64,000 nt of DNA from contig NZ_JAUYQD010000021.1 of the NCBI RefSeq assembly GCF_030697375.1, positions 62,001-126,000 of the forward strand. The letters run 5' to 3'. This stretch comes from Rhodoferax sp. (GTDB lineage Bacteria > Pseudomonadota > Gammaproteobacteria > Burkholderiales > Burkholderiaceae_C). Numbering within the stretch: position 1 is the first letter of the stretch; each line of letters opens with the position of its first letter. The notes under the pieces were generated by a model that worked only from the letters and a program-made list of their open reading frames with translations, had not been told where the DNA came from and made no database searches. Positions 33,267 to 43,475 of the stretch are shown here, in pieces. The position numbers and the translations under genes are program-made.

Positions 33267-35102
33267 TTACGGTTGGCCCAGCCAAAGCCCAACCGCTTTG
33301 GTGTCGCGCACCGACAGGCGCACGGCCTGTGTGGCCTTGGGCATGGTGAGTGGCAGGGTCAAAAGCCGTTTGTCGCGGCACACCAAGGCCAAAACTTGCT
33401 TGGCTTTGCCGGTGTACACGGTCAGGTCATCCAGGGTTTGCATGCGCCAGGGGCCGCGTGCGGGCCCTGTGGTGGACTCCACCGCAATCCACTCGTCACC
33501 GCTGGCAAAGCCTGCGGCTTCCGCAGCACCACCGCGCAGTACCTGGTGGATGTGCAGGCCCTGGTTTTCTTTGACACGCAAGCCCAGTTGTTGGGCAATC
33601 TGGTCGGGTTCCCGGTGGACTTGGATGCCGTGGGCTTCCAGCAGTTCCGCCCAGGGGAGCTCGGTGGTGCTGTGCACCCAATGGGCCAGTTCTTTGGCGT
33701 AAGAGCGCCCACTGAGTGCTGCCAGCATCTCCTGCAGGTCGTGTTCGGTCATGGGGCCACCCGTGCAGCGCGTCCACAGCGCCCGCATGACAGCGTCCAG
33801 TGAGGTTTTTCCATCCGCACGCAAGGTCAAATCCAGGCACAGAGCGACCAAGGAACCCTTGGTGTAGTAACTCACCGTGGCGTTGGGCGTGTTTTCGTCC
33901 TGCCGGTAGTACTTGACCCAGGCGTCGAAACTGGCCTGCGCCACGGTCTGCACTTGCCGCCCCGGCGTCTGCTGCACTTGGTTGATGGTTTTGGTGAGGA
34001 GCTTGAGGTAGGCGGCGTTGTCGATGAGCTGGGCGCGGCGCAGCAGCAGGTCGTCGTAATAGCTGGTAAAACCTTCAAAAAACCACAGCAGCTGGGTATA
34101 GTTTTCCTGGTCGTAGTGGTAGCGGGTGAACTCTGCGGGCCGCAGGCGTTTGACGTTCCAGGTGTGAAAGTACTCGTGGCTGATCAAGCCCAGCAGCGTG
34201 GTGTAGCCTTCGGGCTGCTTGTGGGTGCTTGGGGCCAGATGGGTGCGGGCTTGGCGCGGCAGGTCATTGCGGGTGCAAATCAAGGCGGTGGAGTTGCGGT
34301 GCTCCAGCCCCCCATAGCCATCACCGACCGCATTGAGCATGAAGAAGTAGTTGGCGAACGGAATCTGCCTCTGGCCCTCGTGCTGCTTGTGTAGGTTGCT
34401 ATCATTTTTGGTGTCTTCACCGTGCCAGAAGCGAATCTCCGCTTCGCAGATCTTGCGGGTGTCGGCCAGCAACTGCGCACCGTCAAAGCTAGGGGGTGCA
34501 CCGGCCACCACAAAGCGGTGGGGGATGCCGCAGGCGACAAAGCTGCCCGTCCAAAAAGGCCCCATCTCGACCGGGCAGTCCACCAGGGCGTCGTAGTTGT
34601 CGGCACGGTAACTGCCAAAGCCCTGCTGGTCGGTGTAAAACGGCTCCAGGCCCGTGGCGACACTCCAGCTCTCCATGGCAGGGGACGGAACCAGCTCCAG
34701 GTGGTGGGGGGTGTCTTCGAAACCCTCGGCCTGTAAACACAGGCTGGTTCCGTTGAAAAAGCCGCGTGTGGCGTCCAACCAGGCCGTGCGCACCGAGTTG
34801 TCAAAGGCATAGACCTCGTACTGCACGCTCAGGGGCTGTCCTGGCTTGCAATCCACCTGCCATGTGGCTTTGTCTTTTTGCAGCACAGGGACCGCGCGTT
34901 TGCCCTGGCGGCATTGGAGTTTTTGCAGATTTTTGGAAAACTCGCGGACCAGGTAGCTACCGGGAATCCACACCGGTAAGCGCAACACCTGCTGCGCCGC
35001 CGGTTCGGCTAGGGTGAGGGTGACTTTGAAGAGGTGGGCGTGCAGGTTGGCCACTTCCACACGGAAATGGATGTCGTGCTGCGTCGGGGGGTGTTTTGTC
35101 AT
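33267..35102 (-). CDS. M61-family peptidase with PDZ domain
   Basis: A 611-aa protein of the glycyl-aminopeptidase (M61) family. An N-terminal beta domain (about 1-180) precedes a gluzincin domain with zinc motif [14 protein letters not shown] at about residue 308 and a downstream Glu in [10 protein letters not shown]. The C-terminal 100 residues contain a PDZ-like domain ([24 protein letters not shown], first part typical). No signal peptide is evident. Follows dsbC by 57 bases. Confidence 0.9.
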   Translation of the reverse strand: MTKHPPTQHDIHFRVEVANLHAHLFKVTLTLAEPAAQQVLRLPVWIPGSYLVREFSKNLQKLQCRQGKRAVPVLQKDKATWQVDCKPGQPLSVQYEVYAFDNSVRTAWLDATRGFFNGTSLCLQAEGFEDTPHHLELVPSPAMESWSVATGLEPFYTDQQGFGSYRADNYDALVDCPVEMGPFWTGSFVACGIPHRFVVAGAPPSFDGAQLLADTRKICEAEIRFWHGEDTKNDSNLHKQHEGQRQIPFANYFFMLNAVGDGYGGLEHRNSTALICTRNDLPRQARTHLAPSTHKQPEGYTTLLGLISHEYFHTWNVKRLRPAEFTRYHYDQENYTQLLWFFEGFTSYYDDLLLRRAQLIDNAAYLKLLTKTINQVQQTPGRQVQTVAQASFDAWVKYYRQDENTPNATVSYYTKGSLVALCLDLTLRADGKTSLDAVMRALWTRCTGGPMTEHDLQEMLAALSGRSYAKELAHWVHSTTELPWAELLEAHGIQVHREPDQIAQQLGLRVKENQGLHIHQVLRGGAAEAAGFASGDEWIAVESTTGPARGPWRMQTLDDLTVYTGKAKQVLALVCRDKRLLTLPLTMPKATQAVRLSVRDTKAVGLWLGQP

Positions 35103-35140
35103 GAAAAGTGCCTGAAACCCTTGTGGCTTGTGCGTAACCA

Positions 35141-35157
35141 GCTATCTTTTAGATAGC
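35141..35157. repeat. GCTATCT-TTT-AGATAGC inverted repeat
   Basis: A perfect 7-bp inverted repeat in the short gap between dsbC and the M61 gene. A related element, GCTAT-N7-ATAGC, occurs at 45477-45493, so these may be members of a dispersed small palindromic repeat. Confidence 0.6.
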
Positions 35158-35159
35158 AA

Positions 35160-35882
35160 CTATCCTTTGGATTCGGTCAGCAGTTTTTCAACCTGTTTGG
35201 CGTCGATGGCACCGGGTATGCGCGAGCCGTTGCTAAAAATCAGGGTCGGGGTGCCGGTGATCTTGTAAGTGCGCCCCAATTCGACATTGCGGGTGAGGGC
35301 CGAGGTGTCGCACATGGCGGCCGCAGTGGCGGCGGGCTGGTCGCGCACCATCCAGTCTTGCCAGGCCAGGCTGCGGTCTTTGGCGCACCAGACAGCCTTG
35401 GATTTTTCATTCGAATCAGGTCCCAGGATCGGGTAGAGAAACATGTAGATGGTGACGTTGTCCACCTTTTGCAGGTCGCGCTCGAAGCGTTTGCAGTAGC
35501 CGCAGTTGGGGTCTTCAAACACCGCCAGTTTGCGTTGGCCATTACCACGCACCACAGTGAAGGCGTCTTTGAAGGGCAATTCTTCAAACTTGACGGCGGT
35601 AAGTTTTGTGATGCGCTCTTCGGTCAGGTTGCGCCGCGTGCGCGTATCGATCATTTCACCCTGGATCAGGTAATTGGCCTGGGCATCGGTGTAGTAAATA
35701 TCGGTGCCATTGACCCGGATTTCAAACACACCGGGAATGTCGGTTTTCTTGACCTCGTCGATGGCTTTGAGTTGCGGAATGCGTTGGGCCATGTTTTTGC
35801 GAATCGCGGCTTCCTGGGCGAATGCACCCAGGCAGGTGGCAGCGATCGCCGTGGTCAGCAGAGATTTGAGAAAGAGGTTCAT
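35160..35882 (-). CDS. dsbC: thiol:disulfide isomerase DsbC
   Basis: A 240-aa periplasmic protein. Signal peptide MNLFLKSLLTTAIAATCLGAFA, then the N-terminal dimerisation region (about 25-85), then the thioredoxin domain with FEDPNCGYCKRF, whose CGYC is the DsbC active site. It repairs wrong disulfides in exported proteins. ATG 35882 is chosen over the in-frame TTG three codons before it, since it starts the signal peptide properly. A second Cys pair (WCAKDRS, AMCDTS) is also present as in DsbC. Confidence 0.93.
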   Translation of the reverse strand: MNLFLKSLLTTAIAATCLGAFAQEAAIRKNMAQRIPQLKAIDEVKKTDIPGVFEIRVNGTDIYYTDAQANYLIQGEMIDTRTRRNLTEERITKLTAVKFEELPFKDAFTVVRGNGQRKLAVFEDPNCGYCKRFERDLQKVDNVTIYMFLYPILGPDSNEKSKAVWCAKDRSLAWQDWMVRDQPAATAAAMCDTSALTRNVELGRTYKITGTPTLIFSNGSRIPGAIDAKQVEKLLTESKG

Positions 35883-35928
35883 GGCGGTCAATGGACGGGT
35901 TCGCTGGTTGGTTGAGTCGGCAAAAAAT

Positions 35929-37056
35929 TTAGGAGCCCATGGCGCGGCGGGCCACCCAATGCTTGATCAGCCCGCTACGCTCAAAGTTGTTCATTCCCCA
36001 GTTGCGCAGGGCCTGCAAGCCGGGGTGGGGATTGGCAAACAGCTGCTGCAAGGCATCACCCGCTTGCCCAATCACCGCCAAATCGGCTTTGCGGGCACGC
36101 TCGTATTGGCGCAAGAGCTTGGTATCGCCCACACTGCGCCAGTACGGTCGGGCGTCCAGTACCCGCACCAGTTCCGCCACGTCGGCCAAGCCCAAATTCA
36201 GGCCCTGGCCTGCCAAAGGATGCACATTGTGTGCGGCATCCCCCGCCAAAACCCAGGCACCGACGCCAGATGTGCCGCTCCAATGGCGGGCCTGTGCCTG
36301 CTGCAGGGGCCAAACGTGGCGACCGCTGGTCAAGGTGAGGGAACCCAAAGTGCCATGGCTGGCGGCCTCCAAGGCTTGGCAGAAATCTTCTTCGCTTGCG
36401 CCTTTCAGTTCTTGCGCACGCACTGGACTGACAGACCACACCACGGCGCATAAGTTCCCCTGGGGGCCAGCCAAAGGCAAGAAAGCCAGGATGTCGCCCT
36501 TGCTGAACCATTGGCGGGCGGTCTGCGCGTGGGCCGGGGTGCAGCGCACACGGGCGGCCAAGGCCCATTGGTTGTAAGGGGTGACATCAAAATCCGCGCC
36601 AAACTCTTCCCGGGTTGTGCTGGCCTTGCCTTCGCAAACCACGGTCAGTGCCGCCTCCTGGGGGGTGTCAAAGACTTCGATCAGGGGCTGAAACCGCACA
36701 GCTTCTCCGAGCTGGGCTTCCAGCGCGGGCACGTCCACGATCCAGTTCAGGGCCGCAACGCCTTGGGCTTGCGCGGTAAACACCACTTGCCCGCCGTCGT
36801 CGCCTTGGACATGCATGGCCAGGACCGGGGTGGCATCTTGCTCGGTAGGCCAGCAGCGCACCGACTCCAGCAGATGGCGTGAAGACTGGTTGAGGGCATA
36901 GGCGCGGACGTCGCCCTGTGCCTGGGGCGGGGGGAGGGGCGTGGATGCCCGGGGTGTGATGAGCGCCACGCGCAAGCGTTTGCTGGCCAGTTGCAGCGCC
37001 AGTGTGCGCCCGACAATGCCAGCGCCACGAATACATACATCAAAAGGTTTTGCCAT
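35929..37056 (-). CDS. UbiH/UbiF-family FAD-dependent hydroxylase (ubiquinone synthesis)
   Basis: A 375-aa class A flavoprotein monooxygenase. N-terminal dinucleotide motif CIRGAGIVGRTLALQ and the FAD-ribose motif VLAGDAAHNVHPLAGQGLNLG (about residues 268-288) are characteristic of UbiH/UbiF/UbiI proteins. It hydroxylates the ubiquinone ring. Which ring position cannot be decided by eye. Same-strand neighbour of dsbC, 46 bases apart, and 30 bases after the DISM gene. Confidence 0.88.
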   Translation of the reverse strand: MAKPFDVCIRGAGIVGRTLALQLASKRLRVALITPRASTPLPPPQAQGDVRAYALNQSSRHLLESVRCWPTEQDATPVLAMHVQGDDGGQVVFTAQAQGVAALNWIVDVPALEAQLGEAVRFQPLIEVFDTPQEAALTVVCEGKASTTREEFGADFDVTPYNQWALAARVRCTPAHAQTARQWFSKGDILAFLPLAGPQGNLCAVVWSVSPVRAQELKGASEEDFCQALEAASHGTLGSLTLTSGRHVWPLQQAQARHWSGTSGVGAWVLAGDAAHNVHPLAGQGLNLGLADVAELVRVLDARPYWRSVGDTKLLRQYERARKADLAVIGQAGDALQQLFANPHPGLQALRNWGMNNFERSGLIKHWVARRAMGS

Positions 37057-37086
37057 GGGAAGATTGTAGAAGCCGATGGCCGCTGC

Positions 37087-38916
37087 TCAGGTGGAAGCGC
37101 CAGGCGCCATGAAGCTGCCGGTGTCGTCTGCGGTAAACCCGGAGTCGACCTGGAGCGGTGCGGGCACGGTATTGAGCGGCTCCAGAAAGCGGATCGGCCT
37201 GCGTGAGCGCGGTGAGATGTGGTCCAGTACGTCGGCCAATTGGTCCAAAATGGTGCGGGGATCGGGGATGGTTTCGTTCAACAACACACAGGCAATGTGG
37301 AACTGCAGCGTCACTTCGGGTTTGAGTCCTGGCAGGGGCACCAGTCCCGAGGCGATCAGGCTCACCATGCGTTCGCTGAGGGCTTGGCGGCTGCTGACGC
37401 CGTCCAGAATCAGTCCAAACCGGGAGGTGTCCACGCGCCCGGCGGGGTCTACGTCGCGCAACACCCGGTGCAGTTTGACCACGGCCCGCAGCAGGCACTG
37501 CTCGGCCACGGCTTCGCCATAGGCTTCGCGCAGGTGCGCGTGGTTCATGACCTCGACCAGAACGACCGCTGAAGACACCTTGTCGTGCAGGGCGCGCTCC
37601 AGGGTTTCCTGGACATGCTCCATGAACAAGGGTTTGACCAGCAAGCCGGTGAGTGCGTCTTGTCGCGACAGGCTGCTGGCCCGCTCTTCGGCCTCATGCC
37701 GCATGCGGGTGCGCAGATGCAGTGCATGGAGAACCAGCGGGATGGAAATGACAAGCGCCAGTACCATGGCATACCGCACTTCCCAGAAGGTGGGAACCAG
37801 GTTGAACATCTGCGCTGTCAAAAAGATGACCGCCAAGCCCTGTGGCAAATAGGCCATGAAAAGCCACTTGCCGACCGGGTTGCCGCGGCGCCAAGTCGCG
37901 ACGGTGCCGGCGACGGTCAGCACCGGGGCTAATGCGAGGTAGGCGGCCTGGATATTGTTGGCGCTCGCGCGGTCGATGAAGATGCTCAGGAGGGCGAGTG
38001 GCAGGCTGATCCATCCCAGCCCATGCATGCAGCGTGCAAAGCGGGGAAACCCCACCTCCAGCGCACACATGTGCCGGGCAAACAGCACTGTGGCGCCTAC
38101 GCCCAGCAGGGGAAGTGCCATGAAGGAATAGTTGGACCAGACGGGTGAGTGGGGCCAAAGCCATTGTCCCGACACGCCGGTGGCACTGGAAATGACCACC
38201 ATCATCAGCACAATGTAGACGGTGTACCAACCGTCGGCAGCATCTTCGGTGACCAGATACTGGATGGTGCACACCCCCATCAGCATCAACAATGCGCCCA
38301 GGACCACCCCGATGGCGGTGTACTCCAATTCACGTTGGGTTTCGCGTGCGCTGACCGATGCCAGGCGCAAAGGAATCCCCAGGGGTTTGAAGTTGCGGAT
38401 TTGCAGGTACACCTCCGATACCCCTCCCTTGGGCCAAGACAAGCGGAACTCGGGGTAGAGCCCCGGGCGCGTCCACTGGCTGACCGGGTTGATGTCGCCC
38501 GCGAGTTGGGTGGTCCAACTGCCGTGTCCATCGGCTTGGTACAAAACGGCATGGTCCAGATAGGGCAAAGGAATACACAGGGACCAGTCGGGCGGTGACG
38601 CATCGGAGGAGGCCAGGCGCAGACGGATCCACAGCGTGTGGTTCTCTGTCAGTGGAAAAATGGTATTGGCAGCTTGCGCCGCAAAAGGGCCGCGTGTGCC
38701 CGCTGCAATGGCGGCAATACCGGCACTGGGCCCGGCCTCCAGCAGGGTCTGCAGGTCGTTGTGGATTTCAAACGAAGGTCGGGCGCTGTCGAGCATCTGC
38801 GGTGCGGGGAGCGCGGCATGCGCAGAAATGGCCACAGCGCAACACCCCACGAGGGTCCGTACCAAGGCCACGAATAGATGCCACTTTCTCTGGGCGAGGT
38901 GCTGAGCCATGGTCAT
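37087..38916 (-). CDS. 7TMR-DISM membrane protein with degenerate GGDEF domain (copy 2)
   Basis: A 609-aa protein with signal/anchor at the N-terminus, a periplasmic DISMED2-like beta domain (to about residue 190), seven membrane segments (about 195-400), and a GGDEF-like domain starting SRQDALTGLL (about 425). Where active diguanylate cyclases have GG(D/E)EF, this reads AGRVDTSRF, so cyclase activity is unlikely. ATG 38916 is set by the ATGA overlap with the upstream paralogue's stop; the longer frame lies inside that gene. It may be a sensor or GTP/c-di-GMP-binding protein. Confidence 0.82.
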   Translation of the reverse strand: MTMAQHLAQRKWHLFVALVRTLVGCCAVAISAHAALPAPQMLDSARPSFEIHNDLQTLLEAGPSAGIAAIAAGTRGPFAAQAANTIFPLTENHTLWIRLRLASSDASPPDWSLCIPLPYLDHAVLYQADGHGSWTTQLAGDINPVSQWTRPGLYPEFRLSWPKGGVSEVYLQIRNFKPLGIPLRLASVSARETQRELEYTAIGVVLGALLMLMGVCTIQYLVTEDAADGWYTVYIVLMMVVISSATGVSGQWLWPHSPVWSNYSFMALPLLGVGATVLFARHMCALEVGFPRFARCMHGLGWISLPLALLSIFIDRASANNIQAAYLALAPVLTVAGTVATWRRGNPVGKWLFMAYLPQGLAVIFLTAQMFNLVPTFWEVRYAMVLALVISIPLVLHALHLRTRMRHEAEERASSLSRQDALTGLLVKPLFMEHVQETLERALHDKVSSAVVLVEVMNHAHLREAYGEAVAEQCLLRAVVKLHRVLRDVDPAGRVDTSRFGLILDGVSSRQALSERMVSLIASGLVPLPGLKPEVTLQFHIACVLLNETIPDPRTILDQLADVLDHISPRSRRPIRFLEPLNTVPAPLQVDSGFTADDTGSFMAPGAST

Positions 38917-40670
38917 GTGGGGGACATTTCTGCGCGCAAGGTGGCGGCCTGTGTGGGCACGGCGTCCAAAAAACGGATCGGTCGGCGGGTGTGCGCCGAC
39001 ATGGTGGCCAGCAGTGCATGCAAATGGCCCAGGGCCTCTTCGGGGGGCACCGGGTTTTCGTGCAACAGCACGCATGCGGCCTGAAACTGCAGGGTGACGG
39101 GGGGCGTGAGCCCGGGCAGTGGAATCAAGCCCGACGCGATGAGTTGGACCATGCGTTCGGTGAGCGCCTGGCGGGTGGGAACACCTTCCAGCAAAATGGC
39201 AAAGTGGGCGGTATCCACGCGGCCGGCGGGGTCCACGTCGCGCAAAATACGGTGCAGTTTGACCACGGCGCGTAGCAGGCACTGCTCGGCCAGCGCGTCG
39301 CCCAAGGATTGGCGGATGGGTTCGTGGTTGATGACCCGGACCAGGACCAGCGCCATGGGCTCGCGGTTGGATACGATGCGTTCATAGGCTTCCTCTAACT
39401 GCAGATGGAAGGCCTGGGGGGTCAGCAAACCGGTGAGTGCATCTTGCGTGGGCAGGTGGTTGGCGCGCATTTCAAGCTCTTTGCGGTCGTGCGTGACACG
39501 GCTCAAGGCGTAAAGCAGGATGGGAACGGACAGCGATGCACTCACGGAGGTGATGTAGCGCATTTCCCACACCGACGGCACCAGCCCCAGTGAATCGGCC
39601 AGCAACCACATCAGCCCCGCATATTGGGGAACATAGGCCAATATCAGCCAGCGCCAGATGGAGGAGTTGCCGCGCCAACTCAATGCGGTGGCAGCCAGTC
39701 CTACGGTGATGGCGAAGGTCATCGCAAGGGTGCAAAACTTGTCGGCGCTGGCCCGCTCCACCACGGCCAGGCTCAGCACGGAAGCCATGGTCAGCCAGGC
39801 GGTGCTGCCCAGAAACACATCGTAGCGGTGGTAATGGGTGGACAGGGCGTAGAGGTTGCGGACAAACAGCAGTCCGGCGCCTACTGCCACCATGGGAATC
39901 ACGCTGGACGCGTAATTTCCCCACAGGGGCAGTGTGGCCCAGACAAACACATTGAGGACGCCGTTGATCTGTGCCACAGCCATCAGCACCAATAGCCCGT
40001 ACGTCGAAGCCAATATATCGGCCCAGTTGCCGTGTTCGGCGTAGCGCACGGCGGAGAGCGTGGCCAGGGCCAGCAGCGTACCCAGCATCAAACCCAGAAG
40101 AACCATTTCCAGCAGGCGTTGCGATTCCCGCGTTGGCGCGGCGGCGATGCGCAGTGGCAGGCTCACATGCTGGTAATTGCGAACACGCAGGTAGACATCC
40201 TGCGGTACGCCAGCAGGCAGGTTGAGCTCAAATTCGGGATACAGGCCTTTTTTGCTCCACTCGGCTTGGGCCAGTTGGTCGCCAGCGTTTTGCTCTGTCC
40301 AGCCATCGGGACCCTTGCGTTGGAACAAGGTCACTGCATCCAAGGTGGGCTGCGCAATGTTCAGGGTCCAGCTGGCGGTGTTGCCCACGGTCCGCAGCAG
40401 GCGCAATTTGATCCACAGCGTGTCGCGGTCGCTCAGGCCGTGGCGGTGCAATGCGGGGACGGCGGTGAAGAGTTTAGGAAACACGGACACCAGGGCGATA
40501 TCCGCCTTGGAGTTTGTGTCCAGCCAGGTTTGAATGTCGGTGCTGACCTCGAAGGACGGGTTGCCATCGCCCACTACGATGGTGTTGGCTGGCACCGGGC
40601 CCGCAGCCCAGACCGGGCCTGCACAAAGGCATGCAAACAGGAGAGCGAAGCGCACGAGCAGGTATGGCAT
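38913..40670 (-). CDS. 7TMR-DISM membrane protein with degenerate GGDEF domain (copy 1)
   Basis: A 585-aa paralogue of the next gene with the same layout: signal peptide (cleavage near VWAAG), periplasmic DISMED2-like domain with TLWIKLRLLRT and GLYPEFELNLP, seven membrane segments, and GGDEF-like domain from PTQDALTGLLT. The signature position reads AGRVDTAHF, again without GGDEF. About half the residues match copy 2 by eye, so this is a tandem duplication. Divergent from ychF with only 31 bases between the start codons. Confidence 0.82.
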   Translation of the reverse strand: MPYLLVRFALLFACLCAGPVWAAGPVPANTIVVGDGNPSFEVSTDIQTWLDTNSKADIALVSVFPKLFTAVPALHRHGLSDRDTLWIKLRLLRTVGNTASWTLNIAQPTLDAVTLFQRKGPDGWTEQNAGDQLAQAEWSKKGLYPEFELNLPAGVPQDVYLRVRNYQHVSLPLRIAAAPTRESQRLLEMVLLGLMLGTLLALATLSAVRYAEHGNWADILASTYGLLVLMAVAQINGVLNVFVWATLPLWGNYASSVIPMVAVGAGLLFVRNLYALSTHYHRYDVFLGSTAWLTMASVLSLAVVERASADKFCTLAMTFAITVGLAATALSWRGNSSIWRWLILAYVPQYAGLMWLLADSLGLVPSVWEMRYITSVSASLSVPILLYALSRVTHDRKELEMRANHLPTQDALTGLLTPQAFHLQLEEAYERIVSNREPMALVLVRVINHEPIRQSLGDALAEQCLLRAVVKLHRILRDVDPAGRVDTAHFAILLEGVPTRQALTERMVQLIASGLIPLPGLTPPVTLQFQAACVLLHENPVPPEEALGHLHALLATMSAHTRRPIRFLDAVPTQAATLRAEMSPT

Positions 40671-40701
40671 ACACTTGTCTCCCCGTTTTTAGAGGTTTTT
40701 T

Positions 40702-41793
40702 ATGAGCTTGAAGTGTGGCATTGTAGGCCTGCCCAATGTGGGGAAATCCACCCTGTTTAATGCCTTGACCAAGGCAGGCATCGCCGCCGAGAACTATCCC
40801 TTTTGCACCATTGAGCCCAATGTGGGCATCGTGGAAGTGCCAGACACGCGCCTGGATGCGCTCTCCGCCATTGTGAATCCACAAAAGGTGCAGCGTGCCA
40901 TTGTCGAATTTGTGGACATTGCCGGCCTGGTGGCCGGTGCCAGCACGGGCGAGGGCCTGGGCAACAAATTTCTGGCCCATATCCGCGAAACCGATGCCAC
41001 CATCAATGTGGTGCGTTGCTTTGAAGACGACAACGTGATCCATGTGGCCGGCAAGGTGGACCCGATCTCCGACATCGAGGTGATCCAGACCGAATTGTGT
41101 CTGGCCGACCTGACTGCGGTGGAAAAAGCCCTGCACCGCGTGACCAAGACCGCGCGCTCCGGCGACAAGGAATCCATCAAGCTGGTGGCCATCCTGGAAA
41201 AATGCCAGGCCGCACTCAACGAAGCCAAGCCGGTGCGCACCCTGGACTTCACCAAGGAAGAGCTGCCCTTGCTGCAGCAGTTTTTCCTGATCACCGCCAA
41301 GCCCGCCATGTTTGTGGCCAATGTGGCTGAAGATGGCTTTGAGAACAACCCGTTTTTGGACCGCCTGAAAGCCTTCGCTACCGCACAAAACGCACCGGTG
41401 GTGGCCATCAGCGCCAAGCTGGAAGCCGAAATGTCGGAGATGAGCGACGAAGACCGCCAGATGTTTTTGGAAGAGCTGGGCCAGAGCGAGCCGGGCCTGA
41501 ACCGTCTGATTCGTGCTGCCTACAAGCTGCTGGGCCTGCAAACCTACTTCACAGCCGGGGTGAAAGAGGTGCGCGCCTGGACCATCCATGTGGGCGACAC
41601 CGGTCCGCAAGCGGCAGGCGTGATCCATACCGATTTTGAGAAGGGCTACATCCGCGCCCAGACCATTGCGTATGAAGACTTCATCGCCTTCAAGGGCGAG
41701 CAGGGCGCCAAGGATGCGGGCAAGATGCGTGCCGAGGGCAAGGAATATGTTGTCAAAGATGGCGACGTGATGAATTTCTTGTTCAGCGCTTAA
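40702..41793 (+). CDS. ychF: redox-regulated ATPase/GTPase YchF
   Basis: A 363-aa Obg-family P-loop protein. G1 motif GLPNVGKST is at residues 8-16, then the YPFCTIEPN switch region and the DIAGLV G3 motif. NVAED at about residue 210 replaces the usual NKxD and accounts for YchF's preference for ATP, and a TGS-like C-terminal domain ends in DGDVMNFLF. Length matches the family. Interacts with ribosomes and is highly conserved. Confidence 0.95.
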   Translation: MSLKCGIVGLPNVGKSTLFNALTKAGIAAENYPFCTIEPNVGIVEVPDTRLDALSAIVNPQKVQRAIVEFVDIAGLVAGASTGEGLGNKFLAHIRETDATINVVRCFEDDNVIHVAGKVDPISDIEVIQTELCLADLTAVEKALHRVTKTARSGDKESIKLVAILEKCQAALNEAKPVRTLDFTKEELPLLQQFFLITAKPAMFVANVAEDGFENNPFLDRLKAFATAQNAPVVAISAKLEAEMSEMSDEDRQMFLEELGQSEPGLNRLIRAAYKLLGLQTYFTAGVKEVRAWTIHVGDTGPQAAGVIHTDFEKGYIRAQTIAYEDFIAFKGEQGAKDAGKMRAEGKEYVVKDGDVMNFLFSA

Positions 41794-41805
41794 GCTGTCT
41801 ACCGC

Positions 41806-42279
41806 TTACCAAAACCGGACCAGTCCGGTCAGGGCGGCGGTCATCAGCACATAACGCACCAATTTTCCCACCGCCATATAGGCCAGACAAGGCCAAAACG
41901 GCAGGCGCAGCCAACCCGCCACGGCACACAGGGGGTCGCCAACCAGCGGCAGCCAAGCCAGCAGGCAGGCCTTAGGGCCTAGGCGTTGCAGCCAGTCCAG
42001 CGCGTGTCCGTGCCAGCGGGAATGGCCCCAGCGGTCAGCCAGCTGGTGCGCACCCAGCCCCATCCACCAGCTCACACCACCGCCCAAGGTGTTGCCCACC
42101 GTGGCCACCAGCACCACCGGCCAAAACAAGGTGGGGTTGAGTTGGACCAAGCCAAATACCACCGGTTCGGACCCCATGGGCAGCAAGGTGGCAGAAACAA
42201 AGGACACCACAAACACCGCACTCAAGCTGTATTGGGGCAGCGCCAGCAATGCCAGCAAGGGGGTGATCCAGGTGTCCAT
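41806..42279 (-). CDS. YqaA/DedA-like inner membrane protein
   Basis: A 157-aa membrane protein of the YqaA/SNARE-associated (DedA-related) family. Segments FVVSFVSATLLPMGSEPVVFGL, VLVATVGNTLGGGVSWWMG and LAWLPLVGDPLCAVAGWLRL include the Glu and the Gly-Asn-Gly-Gly turn conserved in the family. ATG 42279 is chosen because the longer frame adds a non-homologous polar N-terminus. Possibly a lipid or small-molecule transporter; function not established. Confidence 0.82.
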   Translation of the reverse strand: MDTWITPLLALLALPQYSLSAVFVVSFVSATLLPMGSEPVVFGLVQLNPTLFWPVVLVATVGNTLGGGVSWWMGLGAHQLADRWGHSRWHGHALDWLQRLGPKACLLAWLPLVGDPLCAVAGWLRLPFWPCLAYMAVGKLVRYVLMTAALTGLVRFW

Positions 42280-42419
42280 AACGTTCTGAGTATAGGGATT
42301 GGTTTTTGCGCGGGTGCTGCGCAATGGTGATTTCAATTGCTGAAATTTTGGGCAGTTAGAATGCATGCTGGCACACGCCAACATCCCCCACCCATTCCCG
42401 TTACCCTTTTTTACAGCCC

Positions 42420-43475
42420 ATGCACATTGGCCAGTTCGCTTTGGCGAATTCCCTGTTCGTCGCTCCCATGGCGGGGGTGACTGATCGCCCGTTTCGCCAA
42501 TTGTGCAAACGGCTGGGGGCGGGGTATGCGGTCAGCGAGATGGTGACCTCTCGCCCGGATCTGTGGGACTCCCTGAAGACTTCGCGCCGAGCCAACCACG
42601 CAGGGGAGCCTGGCCCGATTGCCGTGCAAATTGCCGGCACCGAAGCGCAGATGATGGCCGATGCGGCGCTGTACAACATTGACCGGGGTGCGCAAATCAT
42701 TGACATCAACATGGGCTGTCCGGCCAAGAAGGTGTGCAACAAATGGGCCGGCTCGGCCCTGATGCAGGACGAAGCGCTGGCCCTGTCCATTGTGGAGGCG
42801 GTGGTCGCCGTTTGTACCCCCCGCAAGGTGCCGGTCACCCTGAAAATGCGCACCGGCTGGTGCCAGAGCCACAAAAACGCTTTGACCTTGGCGCGGGCGT
42901 TTGAAAACGCCGGGGTGCAGATGGTGGCGGTGCATGGCCGGACCCGGGAGCAGGGTTACAAAGGCCAGGCCGAGTACGACACCGTGGCTGCGGTGAAAGC
43001 GGCATTGAAAATTCCCGTGGTGGCCAACGGTGACATCGACTCCCCCGAGAAGGCCCGTGCCGTGCTGCAGGCCACTGGGGCCGATGCGCTGATGGTGGGC
43101 CGGGCGGCGCAGGGACGGCCCTGGATTTTTCGGGAAATTGCCCACTTTTTGGACACCGGCAAGCACCTCGCGCCACCCCTGGTCAGCGAAGTCAAACGCC
43201 TGCTGGTGGAGCATTTGCAGGACCACTACAGCCTGTACGGCGAGTTCAGCGGTGTGCGATCGGCGCGCAAGCACATTGGTTGGTATGTGCGTGAACTGCC
43301 CGGTGGTGATGCTTTCCGGGCGCAGATGAATACGTTGGAGTCCAGTGCCGCCCAGGTGGCGGCAGTGGAGTGTTTTATGGATGGTTTGAACGAAAAAATG
43401 GACCGCATTCCCGCCACGGGATGGGCTGTGTCCGCTACAACAAATAGTCAGGTTATGAAGGAATTGACAACATGA
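42420..43475 (+). CDS. dusB: tRNA-dihydrouridine synthase B
   Basis: A 351-aa FMN-dependent TIM-barrel enzyme that reduces uridine in the tRNA D-loop. APMAGVTDRPFR is at residues 13-24, MGCPAKKVCNKWAGSAL carries the catalytic Cys in the CPAKKV loop, and NGDIDSPEKA and VGRAAQGRPWIF hold the phosphate site. The next gene is fis, reached through an ATGA overlap, the classic dusB-fis pair. Confidence 0.95.
   Translation: MHIGQFALANSLFVAPMAGVTDRPFRQLCKRLGAGYAVSEMVTSRPDLWDSLKTSRRANHAGEPGPIAVQIAGTEAQMMADAALYNIDRGAQIIDINMGCPAKKVCNKWAGSALMQDEALALSIVEAVVAVCTPRKVPVTLKMRTGWCQSHKNALTLARAFENAGVQMVAVHGRTREQGYKGQAEYDTVAAVKAALKIPVVANGDIDSPEKARAVLQATGADALMVGRAAQGRPWIFREIAHFLDTGKHLAPPLVSEVKRLLVEHLQDHYSLYGEFSGVRSARKHIGWYVRELPGGDAFRAQMNTLESSAAQVAAVECFMDGLNEKMDRIPATGWAVSATTNSQVMKELTT

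Noticed and set aside
38917..39282. 122-residue N-terminal extension of the second DISM protein
   Set aside because: It lies wholly inside the upstream paralogue in another frame and is Arg/Pro/His-rich; the ATGA-coupled start at 38916 gives a normal protein.
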